From Favolaschia claudopus (taxonomy: Eukaryota; Basidiomycota; Agaricomycetes; Agaricales; Mycenaceae): a DNA stretch of 64,000 nucleotides. A program made the translations under genes and the position numbers. The DNA is taken from assembly GCA_037176885.1 (NCBI GenBank), contig JAWWNJ010000075.1, positions 1,178,001 through 1,242,000 of the forward strand, given 5' to 3'. Below are positions 10,675-21,726 of the stretch, in pieces; the first letter of the stretch is position 1, and every line of letters starts with the position of its first letter. The notes under the pieces are model-generated. The model ran no database searches. It saw only the letters and a list, made by a program, of their open reading frames with translations, and was not told the origin of the DNA.

Positions 10675-11168
10675 ATGCCAAAGCCATCCTTCCTCCCGTC
10701 CATACTTTTCCTCGTCTTCGGGGTACTTGGCTCGATCTGTGCCGCCCAAGTGAGTCCCGAATTTCTCTTCCATAGCAGAGAAAATGCGGCTAATACCTCG
10801 ATGAAATCAAGTTCACGTCCAGCCCCTCCTCCTCCCCCGAAGCATCCGGCCACAAACTCACCCACACCGACCGCATCATCGTCGGCGTCACCGTCCCCGT
10901 CGACGTCATCCTCATCGTGATCGCCAGCTACTTCTGTTGCTGCCATGCTGCGTGTCGAGCTGCGAACAACAAACGCTCTAGATCTACGGCCGTGACCCAG
11001 AACCAGAATCGGAGTGGAGGTGGAAGTGAATGGCAAGAAGGGGAGAGCGCCCGGGATGTCCGCTCGTCGACGGATAAGAACAAACTGAAGACTTACGGTG
11101 GTGGTGGTGGGGGGAGCGACGCACGGTCGATAACGACAGAGGCGCCTCCGCGATACGAGGAGGTTTGA
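10675..11168 (+). CDS. small single-pass membrane protein with PPxY tail
   Basis: Two exons, 10675-10749 and 10812-11168, are joined across a 62-nt GTGAGT...AAG intron in phase 0 and give 143 residues. Residues 1-24 form a signal peptide (MPKPSFLPSILFLVFGVLGS). A short Ser/Pro-rich outer part follows. A transmembrane segment at about residues 51-72 (IIVGVTVPVDVILIVIASYF) is followed by a Cys cluster (CCCHAAC) suited to palmitoylation, then a basic and Gly-rich cytoplasmic tail that ends in PPRYEEV. The terminal PPxY is the motif bound by WW domains, for example of Rsp5/Nedd4 ubiquitin ligases or their adaptors. The layout resembles the single-pass adaptor-like proteins common in mushrooms; partner and function are inferred, not shown. 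Confidence 0.7.
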
Positions 11169-13820
11169 TCGATGGTTGGGTATTTGGGCGACCAGTTTAT
11201 TTCGCGACGATGCATTGAATGTGAATACGAGGAGTACATCCAGGGCGGCGGCCCAGGCTTGAGTTTTGTATAGTTGATTCGGACGCTGTACCACTGATCT
11301 AGTCTTCATGTATGAATTTCGAAGAGTCTTTGAAGCAGAGCTTGAATCACCGCAAAAAGAATTCCGGTCGCTGAACTAATAGGCCAAGCCAAGTTACTTT
11401 CACGCTCGACTCCGACTGGGCCCTGGATTCCGAAATGTACGTTGTGCTAGCGACAAAGCCGCCAGGAGATCAAAGTCGTTCGATGAGCGAAGGTCTGCGA
11501 GTGTTCGATGGTAAGGGACAGGGTTACAGTATTTGAGAGATGAGGCGTACCGGGCAAGCTAAGCAATGGCTGTATGTTCAAATCGGTTAGACTCGCGTGA
11601 AGGCTGTCCTCGCGGAGGGACCACAAGCAAGACAAGCGTGCCGCCAACGCCATCCAACAAACACCCCGACCCCCGACCCACGACGCCGACGTCAACCCAT
11701 CTCACAGCTAATGACGCGAGCCACCCTCGACCCAACTCACCGCCTCTCCCTGCCGACGCGTCTCCCTTCCGGCGTGTCAAGGGCGACAATCAACTAGCAC
11801 CTCGATCCATTCCATTCCATCCGACCAATCCAACCCCTCACGCAGAACCGAAACCGAAAACAAAAACAAAAAACAACGTCGAGCAAACGGAAGCCGCACA
11901 CGCACCGCTCTCTGCCCATTCAAGCCATAGCCGCAACGGCAACAGCAACCGAAAATCGAAGAAGAAAAAGAGTCCGACAAGGAGAGGGAAAAGAAAGAGA
12001 AAACAAACTCCGAATCCATGCAGCCACACAACCAAAACCAGATCACGAAGACCAACCCCAACTCCCCCCACCGCCTCGTTCGACGATCCAAAGGTACAGA
12101 AAGATGAAGAGAATAAGCTTAAAATGGAATGAAAGGAATGGCACGAAGCCAGAAACCCAAAAGACCCAGAGCAGAAACGAAACAAAAGAAACCCACAACG
12201 CACCTCCATTCAATAGTACCCCCGTCCTGACCAATCCTCTGAACCTCTGAACCTCTTTGCGTCCCGTAGTTCTTCCCGCGCCCAAGGGCGTCCATTACTT
12301 GATGGACGGAGAGGCCGGTGAGGCGGAGCTGTGCGAGCGTTAGCGAACAGGACCGGGGAAGGAGGGGTAGGGGAAGGACGAAGAAATGAAAGAAGAATAT
12401 GTAGATGTAGACAAAAAAGAGAGGTGCGTGTGCGGGTACATGAGCAAGACGAACGAAAGGACAAGAATAGACGAAAGAAGCGGGGTTGGGACGGGAAGGA
12501 GTTCGGAAGAAGACGAGAGTGGGAGGAGAGTAGTTTACGGCAGGGGATAGGGAGGAAGAACGAAGGAATAGGACAAATGATAAGCAGGGAGAGAGAGGTG
12601 GAGGGGGAATATGGATGACGATCACCTCGAGGATCTCGACGAACACGCAGAACGAAGTTTTGGAACGAGTTTATGAATCGGGAAAAGGAATAAACAAAAG
12701 ATGAACCGAAGGGTGCGTGCGTATTCAAGACAAATACGAACGGGAGGGCGAAGCCAACGCGTGGGCGGGAAGGGGGTGCGAAGGGATGGGAGACAGGCGT
12801 TGGGTGGGTCGGGTGAGGAAGGTGAAGAGAGAGGAATGAGGAAACGAAGCTGCGAGGACGAGAAACGCAAGGGAAGCGTACCACGCACCTCCTAACCCCC
12901 TCCTGTGTAAGGGCGCGAGAACGGCAGATGAGGGCGAGAGCGCGATGGCGTCGTATTCGTATTCGTATTCGTATTCGTATTCGTATTCGTATTCGTATTC
13001 GCCGCCGACCCAGAAGCGTTTGAGCCTGGTGGGGATTGGTGATCGAGGTTGTTTTTGGGTTGGTGGTTAGTCTTGTGTTGAGTGGGGAGAAGGGGGAGGG
13101 GTCGGACAAGGGTAGATGCGCTGTTGATGCGATGCTCGATGCGTTCGCTCGTTCCTCGTCATCCCGTCCGACATCGCACCCACCCGGCCCTCAGAACGAA
13201 TTGAAACAGAAAACACCAAACGACTCACTGCATCTTCCTTGCAACCCACCCCACCAACCTCTCCCCTCCTCTCCTCTCCGCCGGAGTTGAATCATCTCAT
13301 CAATAGTCCGTCTCGTCCCAGCAGCTGCAAGACATCTTGAAATTCACCGGGTAGGCAAAGCGTGCGAGTGGAGGATTTGGACGTGCGCGATTGTGGTGGA
13401 GTTGAGGTAGAGGACTCGGATGGAGTTGTGCCAGACGAAGGGTTCTGTGTGTGAGGCGCCGGACATCAAGAGGAGGTGGTGGCAGAAGACAGAGAAAGGT
13501 GTGACGTTACTGATGGTGTGATGTCACAACGGCTTGCTTCCGACCACCACCATGCCCTGGCGAATGCTGATTCTTCCGACCTCGCACGCTAGGTGACTCG
13601 CATAAAATTCGGCTTGTGAGCAGGTATTCTGAAATGCAAATCCAAACACAACCCGCTGCCCGGCGTTCTCGCGCTTTTTCGATTTCTTTGTTTTGCTTCT
13701 CTTGGTGCTTCTCTATCTCGGAGCCCCACTCACTCTTCGAATGCCTTACCGGTATACCTCGAACGCCTGCACACCGCAGCTCCAACCCTTCTCAGCTGCA
13801 TTCGCTCTCTCGCTCGACGT
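11169..13820. other. long gene-free, low-complexity stretch
   Basis: About 2.6 kb without a supportable gene. The plus strand is A/C-rich from about 11640 to 12130 and purine-rich from about 12330 to 12900, so long but compositionally odd open frames arise on either strand (Lys/Arg-rich on plus, Ser/Pro/Phe-rich on minus). None has a recognisable domain. A hexanucleotide repeat lies at 12953-13000. Confidence 0.5.
12953..13000. repeat. hexanucleotide microsatellite (GTATTC)8
   Basis: Eight perfect tandem copies of GTATTC, 48 bp. On the minus strand it creates an Arg-Ile dipeptide run in an otherwise unconvincing open frame. Confidence 0.95.
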
Positions 13821-14528
13821 CACGCTCACAGATGTGACCTCCCGTTCGACTCGGGGTCGCAGCCATGCCGTCAAGCGTCGTTTGTTTTTGTTTCGCTTTC
13901 CCTGCCTTGATTTGCCCATCCCCTCACACCCCCTCCGCACTCATTCAGTCGTCAAATATAAAACTCCGTACAACACAATAAGCGTGCGTACTTGGTCTTT
14001 GGCACAAGCCCATCAACTCGAATCCGTTCGACTCCACCCTCTGACTCACACCAACGAAGCAAGTCTCGACTGCGGTCGGTACCGCATCTCCTTCTACTAG
14101 CACACATGGCCAGAAGATACACGGAGAGAACGCGTTCGACTCGGGGTCGCGGCATGTCCAGGAGGCGCCACTTTTTCGTTCCTTTGAAATTCCCTCCGTA
14201 TCCTCAGGCTTCCGTTTGCTACTGATTTTTCTATGCCCTCCCCAGAATCTGAATCATGCTTCAATCCCAATTGCAAAGCTCCACAAACACCACAAAACGG
14301 CACGAAGGGAATTCCAATTGCTTTTGTTTTACCTTCCCTGCTCAGTGAATCTCATTAAATTTTCAATTTCAGTCTGAATCGCTGACTCTCCAAACGACAA
14401 CCCTACGTACTCGGTCTCCGGTGTGCACAGAAACAAGCACATCAATTCGAATTATTCTTGCGGCGGCCAAGTCAAACTGATACAAGCTTGAAAGTCAGCC
14501 TTGGCAGCGGTGGGTATCGCATCGCCTT
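13821..14528. repeat. left part of a tRNA-like (SINE-like) repeat array
   Basis: The array has degenerate units of roughly 300 bp. Each has a core of about 95 bp whose 3' part carries a tRNA-type T-arm/B-box (GTTCGACTC in CCGTTCGACTCGGGGTCG) and, 20-30 nt later, a run of T able to stop RNA polymerase III. B-boxes are at 13844-13852 and 14134-14142. A fairly complete core spans 14063-14153. A third unit starts at 14498 and stops abruptly at 14528, where the KDZ element begins; its 3' half is found at 30284. In the consensus, 5' GCCTCGA can pair with 3' TCGAGGC, GCGG with CCGC, and TCTCC with GGAGA, a cloverleaf with an extended anticodon loop. Confidence 0.65.
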
Positions 14529-14720
14529 CACCTCAGTCACCCTCAACCTAGACCTCACAAGGTTTAATACATCCAATGAGGTATTGTACCTTGAGAGGTG
14601 CGGATCCATGGAAGAAGTCCACCGCGTTGGGAGCTTCCCATATTTTGGAAGCACCCATGCTGCAGAGGTTGAATACATCCAAGATGTCACGTCACGGAGG
14701 GCATTGGATGTGTCCATATC
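14529..14720 (+). repeat. left terminal inverted repeat of the KDZ element
   Basis: About 190 bp, matching in inverse orientation the segment ending at 30283. The outer 47 bp are identical; farther in, substitutions and small gaps accumulate. Confidence 0.9.
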
Positions 14721-15329
14721 AGAGAATAGTACTGAGAGGGTACCCGAGCGTAGTGCGTACTCATAAGTAGTAGTAGCGGCATTGAGCTGGACGAGAATAA
14801 GTAAAAGGAGAAGACTCGGAAATCCAACGGCAATCGACAATGAGAGGGAATTCAAGCGAACAGTGAAACAGTAACTTACAAGAACAGCAGGTACGAGGAT
14901 ATCTTGACGCGGTGTCTATTGACAAGGGACTCACAATAAATTATTTGACCGGCGTGAATGTGTAGAGAGGGACATCAAAAATGCAGTGCGGGTCGACCTG
15001 ATAAGCCACCCCCTATCCAAATTGGGTAGTGTATGTCAATTCGATGTGAATACAGTGAGGAATCTGTGTATATTTACTGGAGAAACTTATGTTGATAGAT
15101 TATACTCAACTTCTACAATAGAGACACTCATGCATCACGCCGTTTGTAATATTCTGCGATGAAATATCGAGTCACAGTCTGTGCAAGACATTAGGTTTTG
15201 ATTGAGAAGTCTAAATCATTGAATTTGAGATCCAGTGTTTCTCTGAAGTCGAAGTTAATAGAGTAATAGCTATTTCAGACAAGTATGCAGCTCTAGAGTT
15301 TTTTTTTTTGAATCATTCTGTGGACAATC

Positions 15330-15730
15330 TGTGGATGCATCTAGGAAATAGATGATGGAATCATCCATACTGTGGTTGGAGCCATCCATCACCCAATATG
15401 AATGTATCCACTGCCTTCATAACTTGGATGCTTCCACCGATGAATTTAAAATATGGATCCATCCCCGGGGCACGAGGATTCATCCAATATTGAAGTAACT
15501 GTATGGATCCATTTTTTAAGGATTACCCCAGCAGTATGTATGTATTCATCCACTCTACCAGTGAATGAATTCATGATTTGTTGAATCAGTTGTATGGATT
15601 CATCCAGTACACCGGATTAAATTCCCGCTATTGTGGATGGATCCAAACACTGTCTTTTGAGGTATGGATGAGCCCTTGGCTCAAATCGGGTGCATGGGAG
15701 AGTCCAATAGCATTAAAGTGCCGGCTGGAT
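15330..15730. promoter_or_regulatory. left subterminal motif cluster of the KDZ element
   Basis: At least ten copies or near-copies of the palindromic word (T)GGATNNATCC(A), such as ATGGATCCATCC, GGATTCATCC and ATGTATCCA, lie in 400 bp. A matching cluster lies at the other end (29088-29445). Clustered subterminal palindromes are typical transposase-binding sites; this role is inferred. Confidence 0.6.
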
Positions 15731-15997
15731 GCACCCAAATAGCAGCAACTTCAACTTTCATTAAGAATCTGAGCTCGATCTGAGCGATCTATTATTCTCG
15801 GGCCCGGGCCGATCACTAACGACACAAATCAGAATGCCGATCAGCACGTCAAAGAAGCATGTGACGAAACCAAACTTGTTGATCGACCTCCACCTTCTCA
15901 GGCTTGTGCTCTAAGTCGACAACCTTTCAGCTCTTCCGCCTTCTTGCCTATCTGTCCTTAGCTTCTCATATACCTATCTTCTGGCTCTGTATTCATC

Positions 15998-17935
15998 ATG
16001 CCGGAGTCCCAAGCCCTTCGAGGGTTCTTGCATCGCATCCGGCAGGCTCTCAAGAAGGCTTATCGGAGCGGTTTCTGGCCAGACGGTGCGTCGTATCTCA
16101 TGTGCAACAAGAGTACTTGCTGATTTTATAAGGCTCTGTCCGTATATTCCCTCGAGCATGGGCAGAAGGGACCGCTGCCAAATCACACGAAACTTTCTCT
16201 GCTGATGTCGGCGACTATTCCCCTGCTCTTGAGCCCAAGAAGGTTGCTGTCGACCCGCATGACGACAAGAAATTCCCGAAAAATGGGGCTGGAAAGTACT
16301 TGCTTACCCAGAAACTCGAAGAAGGACCGGTGCATGCTGCTGTGCGAGGAAAATCCTTGGTTATCTCGGCGGGTCATGTACGTTTCTTGCTCCTTTGTTT
16401 GAGATTTCGAACAACTGAAGCTCTTGGAGCATGCTCTTGTATGTCACTTCGCTCTGGAGGGGAATCTCCTTGTCTTGCCTCGCGATGATTTTGAGGAGAT
16501 TGTGGCGAGCTCGGTGCCTGGAAACAACAAAAACCGCTCGAAGGCCAATCGTCTGTGCTCCTTCCCTTTGCCGTCCTATTACCTTGACCCTGGAGCGCGT
16601 GATCGAAAAGACGACTTCAAAATTAACATTCTCGCCGCTGTAGTCATGGAGGAAGAAGTTTTAATCATCACCGACTTTTCTCGCATGACTCAAATCCACG
16701 TTGTCAGTTCTGCGAGGATGCTAACCCGCGAAGATTTGCGCCCAGGATCTGAGGTATCGTTTCATTTGATTCTTGTTCAATGCTCAACATCGTTTACAGT
16801 TATGGTCCACTCGGCTTTGGAGTCGATTCCGCTCTGCGCCAGACTGGATTGTCGAGACTGATCTCGCGTTAGCGGGCCTCGATGAATGGCGGAACAAGGT
16901 CATTCGTGAAGGTGATGTCATGCCCATCCTCGACGTCCTTCTCCAGGTCGATGGCCTAGGGGCTGGCATCGGACAGCACCTTGCGAACGACTTGTTGTTC
17001 GAGATCGCTCTGCATCCAGATACCCCTGCGCTTTCTCTGTGTTCCGATGACGCTGCTTATGCTCAGTTTCGCGCTCACATCCCGAAGTTCATGGAGACCT
17101 GGAAATCCCCCACATATCTAGAACGTTGCGCTAGCACTCCGAACACCAACAATCCACTAAGTTTCAATACCGGTGCTAACGATCACTTCCTTGCCACCTA
17201 TGTGCGAGTTTACCGCAAAACTCAAGTGCGTGTTCCCGCAGAACTCTACAACCTCTACCAATCGCGAGGGCTTCTTGACCCTGACCACATTATTGGTAAG
17301 TCATTAGTTTGCCCGCCAATCTGGAACTCAATCACTGTCATCAGGTACTCCGTATCTCAAACCTTGGACTTGTACCACTCAGCAATACAAGATCCTTCCC
17401 GTTCGTCTCTTCAAAGATGCGCAGAAGAACAATAGATATCATATCATTCTGGCGAGACCCCCCTCTGATTGGGCTAAGGCACATACCGAGGTACACCTTC
17501 TCACATGAGCTGCTTTTCGTACTTGAGTCTCATATACTTTCAGTCCACCCCTTTCACCGACGTTGCCAACGCAGGATTTGCGACTACCCTTGGACCAGCG
17601 TCTTTTTACGAACCAATGCAGAACAAGGTGGATCCTAAGCAACTGATGCGGTTACGTGCAGGTAAACGCGGTCGACCACCGAAGGCGAGTCCGATTTTCT
17701 TCACAACTTGCTTTGCGACATTCTCATACCGCATACCTCTCAGGAGGAGTCAACGGGGAAGGCTGGCCGCCCTCGAAAAGCTCTCACAAAGAAAACAATC
17801 AAGCGCATTATGGCTGCTCCCCGCTCCTTACCTCGCTCTAGCACCGGAGACGGGAAGGAGAATGAGTTCATTCCTGATGTGGTGGCAGAGGCTAGTCCTC
17901 CTCGGCGTCGTACTCGTAGTCAGAAATTGGTTTAA
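15998..17935 (+). CDS. KDZ cargo protein with two AT-hooks, unknown family
   Basis: Seven exons (15998-16085, 16133-16377, 16421-16753, 16800-17295, 17345-17490, 17544-17684, 17744-17935) join in phase to 546 residues. The body (residues 1-440) has no motif I can name. The C-terminal tail has two AT-hook-like motifs, GKRGRPPK and GKAGRPRK, then basic stretches and RRRTRSQKLV, which points to a nuclear, DNA- or chromatin-binding protein. The best joint between the two hooks uses a GC-AG intron (GCGAGT at 17685); a GT donor at 17662 would disrupt both hooks. The gene lies inside the KDZ element and reads inward from its left end, convergent with the next gene. It does not look like the TET/JBP oxygenases known from other KDZ elements. 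Confidence 0.7.
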
Positions 17936-18308
17936 TCTATTTCTATCTATTCTCAATCTGTACCTCTTTCCCCTCATTGAATGTACTTGGCTTGTTACGA
18001 ATGGTTGAGTGCACGGGAGTCTGCGAAAACCGACTTTCTTACCAAATATGGTAGTGTCGGTTGCATCGATTCTCGAAAGGCACCAAACGGCTTAGATAAC
18101 AAGGAGACCGTGAAATAGTGCTTATTATATGTCCTAGCATTCATGGAAAAAGAAACAGAGTCCAAATCCCTTTGTTGAATGCACAGGAGTCCGCGCAAGC
18201 TGGCCTACTTACCATATATGGTAGTATCTATCTCGTTGATTCTCAAGCCAATAACATTATGAGCGGTACAAAAGAGAGGAATATAAGATTCAAATAACAA
18301 GATAGATG
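17936..18308. repeat. intergenic direct repeat between convergent cargo genes
   Basis: Two related segments of about 60 bp, starting near 18004 and 18173, share GTTGAnTGCACnGGAGTC and a palindromic ACCAnATATGGTAGT. They lie between the converging 3' ends of two cargo genes of the KDZ element. Confidence 0.6.
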
Positions 18309-21300
18309 CTATAGCCCAAGCCCAACTTCCATTGATCGAAGTCGGCGGGCTCCCTCCTCCTCCTTTGCAACGATCGGCTGCAATCCCTGAGGTAGTTTGA
18401 CCCAGCCGCTTGGCGCCGAGTAATACGTTGAGTCTTGAAGAGGGGTTGGATTCCCTTCATATGCTGACATTCCAACAGCATAGAAAGTACCCGATTCACG
18501 TCCCCTGTAAACGTAACGGCATTTCCACGTAGTTGTGGGTGCATCTTCGTAATGGTGTTGGCGCTTAGGCGCGGGATGTTCCATGGCATCCACAGATTGA
18601 ATGGGACGCTTGGTTCCGCGGGAAGAAGACGCGGCGGCATTTGGTACTCGGGAGGAGGAGGCGGTGGCATTTGCTCGGGAAGAGGGTGCAATGTGGTTAG
18701 ATCTCTTTACGGGCGTAGGGGGAGCAGAGTTTTCGTCGTCGTCTGAACCAGAGGATTCGTCGTTGTCGTTGGATTTGCGAGCGGGTTTGTGCTGGGCAGC
18801 TTTGGCTGCTGCCTTCTCTGCGTTCTCTGCAGCGACCCGCCTCTTTTTCGCAGCCTTGTGGAGCTTGCGAATCAGAGCATCGGATGCTCGTGCTGTCAGG
18901 AGAGTGGAGCCATCTGCAGCGACCACGATGGGTACGTCACGTGGATCGTCGAGTTCTATTTCCGCTGATATGAATGAGCTTGCATTCCAATACAGTATGC
19001 AAGGAAACCTACCATCTGTCCACGAGACAATAGTTGACGCCGCTTCATTGCCGCCCTCAAAAACCCTGCGCATTGCATCGCGCATATCTACCAAAGACTT
19101 GGTAAGTCCTTGCTCTTCCCCTTCTCCGTCATCGCTGGACTTGCTCTTGTTCGTGATTTGTTGGGGGTTGAAGCCGGGTCTGGGGTAGTGAAGCTTAAGG
19201 GTGTTGGGCCAGTCAATGATACGAAGGTGATGTTGCACGGCTTCGTCACACCACTTCCAAGACATTTTGGGAAAGATCTTGCGCGCCTCGAGAAGGGAGT
19301 GGCCCCGAGAGATGAGGATAAGCTCTGTGAGCAATATGGGTCTCGTCCGAACACGGTGGCAAACAGCTGATTGACTTACGGATTGCGTTCAAGAACATCT
19401 CCCGCACATTACGACGAACAACATCGCGTGCTACCTCACCAGAGCGCTTATCCCAGTCAGGTTGCACCGCGACTTCAATCTCATCAACATCTAACCCAGC
19501 CTCGTCACGAAGCTCCATGTTCGTCACCCTGAGCAGAAAATAACTCAGTAAGGAAATATAGATGAGTATAATCCGAACAGCCAACGCACTGAAGCAGAGC
19601 CTTCATATCATTCATTTGAGCATTCAGGGGGCGGATGTGCCGCTTTTTCGTCTCCGCGTAGAGGTCTGATCCACCCCATGAGAAAGCAACATCATGAACG
19701 ATGTCCACCCCAACACCGAAGACGTGGATGTCTTTAGTGTGGCTGGCTGCCGTACTCTGACACATTTATTTATCGCACAAGCAACCAGATATGAGTGTGG
19801 CAGAGACGAACCATATTAATGAATGGCCGCAGGGCCTTACTCAGAATCGCCTGAGCTCCGCCATTTGCCTTTCGATTATCGAGTACAAGTGTGTTGTTCT
19901 CCAGATGTGCGTCAATGATAGGTTGCAAAAGTCGGCGGCGGGCTTCAGGATCGTTCCGTTCTTCTTCGGGTAGCTTTTCGAACTCAGCCTTATATTCCGC
20001 CCGCATCCTGGACTTGAACTCTGAAGGATGTTCTGCAGCATGATCAGTAGCAATACACATTGAAGAGAGAATGGCAGACCGTGATCCCTGCGAGGTTTCT
20101 CAACCCGATATTTTGCTTCCCATGCGTTCCACGGATTGATATCCCGGGTGGCAAGAGGATTGTCACCAGCAGCTTGGAAGATCGTAGAAAGCTTCTTCCC
20201 CGAGCGGCGAGCAACACTCTCAACAGTAGCATGATAAGCCTCCCTCGCGCGGATGACTTCATCCAAGTCGTTCTTGGAAACAGGTCCGGTCGTAAGTGGC
20301 CACTTCGTATTCACCGGACCTTCCTCGTCTTCGTCGTTCTCTTCTTCCTGATCCTGATCCATTGATAGATCCGGGTCTGGGTTGCGGTTGTGCTCGCTCA
20401 GTGTCACACTGGAACGAACGGATTGTGGGGGAGGAGCAGGGCGTGAAGGAGGACGTGGTTGCGAGATTGTGGGGTTGGCTTTGCCCTTGCCCTTATCTGG
20501 ACGCTTCCCGCCGATGTCGACAATGTATTGCTTTTCTAAATCAGCATCCTCCTCATCGACTGTGGGATATCCCTTCTGCGCCAGCTTACGCTCTTCAGCC
20601 ACCGCGTTCTCAACGTAGTCATCTCCACTATCATTGCCATCATCGTCCTCGATCACGGGAGACATACGGTTGTTAAAATGCTGGAGACAACGTGAGCCAA
20701 GTCATTTTCGATCCGTAGATGCAAGAAGCAAACTGACCTCTTCCTCTTCATCTACGTTCGATACAGCTCCACCTATCCAATCCTCGTCATGTCCCTGGTC
20801 GTAACCTTCGATTAGAGTCTCCTGGTAATACAGTTAGAAGTGGTAATCAACACAGCGAAAAGACCAACCTCGGATGGTCTACGATTGCCGGATCCTTCTG
20901 CCTCCAGTTGAGCTTCGAGCTTGACGCTCCGCTGTAGAAGACTTAAACCGGAGAAGAAACAGTGTAGACCTAGACACTCACCCCAAGCCCCAACCGTCCA
21001 AACAGCCCATCTGCATGCCAACTCGCCTTGAGGTTACTCTCATTCTGCTCTCGCTCGTCTTCATGAATTGCATCAAGGGTACGCTGCACTTGTGGGTTGT
21101 TCCATAGGCCGCCTGTACGTATTGTACCCAAGTTACCACGAAACCTGAGCTCTTCGATGTCGCCAGACTCTGTTGGAGTAGGATTGAGCTGATTATCGAT
21201 TGTAGTGTCCACAACTGGTCGTGCTGGCGATGCCGGAAGCCGAACTTGACTAAGTAGATGCCGCATGGGGTCCTTGAGACAGACGAATGTTTTATAAGCA

Positions 21301-21726
21301 TTTCAGGGCTGAATAGTCTCCGCACCTTGCCACCATGGTCAGATCCTTGAGTACCAGGAGGGTAGTTAGTTGGGTGAGGCTCTCGCTCGATCGGTGGGGT
21401 TTTCAGCGCCGTGGGGTTCTGTCCATTGGATGGCATCGTTATGCATCACTAGTCAAAGGGAACAACTCACCGCCGCCGACGATTCTTTCAGCGTTGACTG
21501 GCTTGCCACTGGCTTCTCTGAGGGTGGGATCTAGAAGAAATTCGGTCTCCCATACATCTAGCTCAAAGGAATAACTAACAGTCTGCGGGATAGCTTTCTT
21601 GCTCTTCTTGGTTTTTGACTTGGACTTCACTACCGGCGGGTCCGGTGGCATAGGATTGAACTTCGATTGAGCTTCGGCATGGGTTGGGTTTTGTCGAGAC
21701 GAACGGCGTAGAGGTAGGTCAGTCAT
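18309..21726 (-). CDS. large KDZ cargo protein, unknown family
   Basis: A minus-strand gene of about eleven exons starts with ATG at 21726 (MTDLPLRRSSRQNPTHAEAQ) and ends at 18309, roughly 950-1000 residues. The N-terminal 350 residues are charged and disordered, with acidic runs and a Lys-rich patch. A folded middle (encoded about 19250-20060) contains the segments DIHVFGVGVDIVHDVAFSWG, LRPFINM and ARDVVRRNVREMF. The C-terminal part has a Lys/Ala-rich helix, an Asp/Ser-rich linker and a small C-terminal domain with WKCRYVYRGRESG. Most joints are GT-AG with matched phase. I do not recognise a named domain, but the pattern of disordered nuclear-type ends around a conserved core resembles repetitive, element-borne proteins in mushroom genomes. 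It lies within the KDZ element. Confidence 0.65.

Noticed and set aside
11566..12132. 188-residue open frame, Lys/Arg/Pro/Asn rich
   Set aside because: Its length follows from A/C-rich composition; there is no domain, no splice context and overlapping frames of similar length exist on the other strand.
12210..13109. 299-residue minus-strand open frame
   Set aside because: It runs through the (GTATTC)8 microsatellite, giving an Arg-Ile run, and through purine-rich low-complexity DNA; no fold or motif is recognisable.
15998..17935. TET/JBP oxygenase, expected in some KDZ elements
   Set aside because: No HxD...H...R pattern is found in the spliced protein of this gene or of the other two cargo genes.
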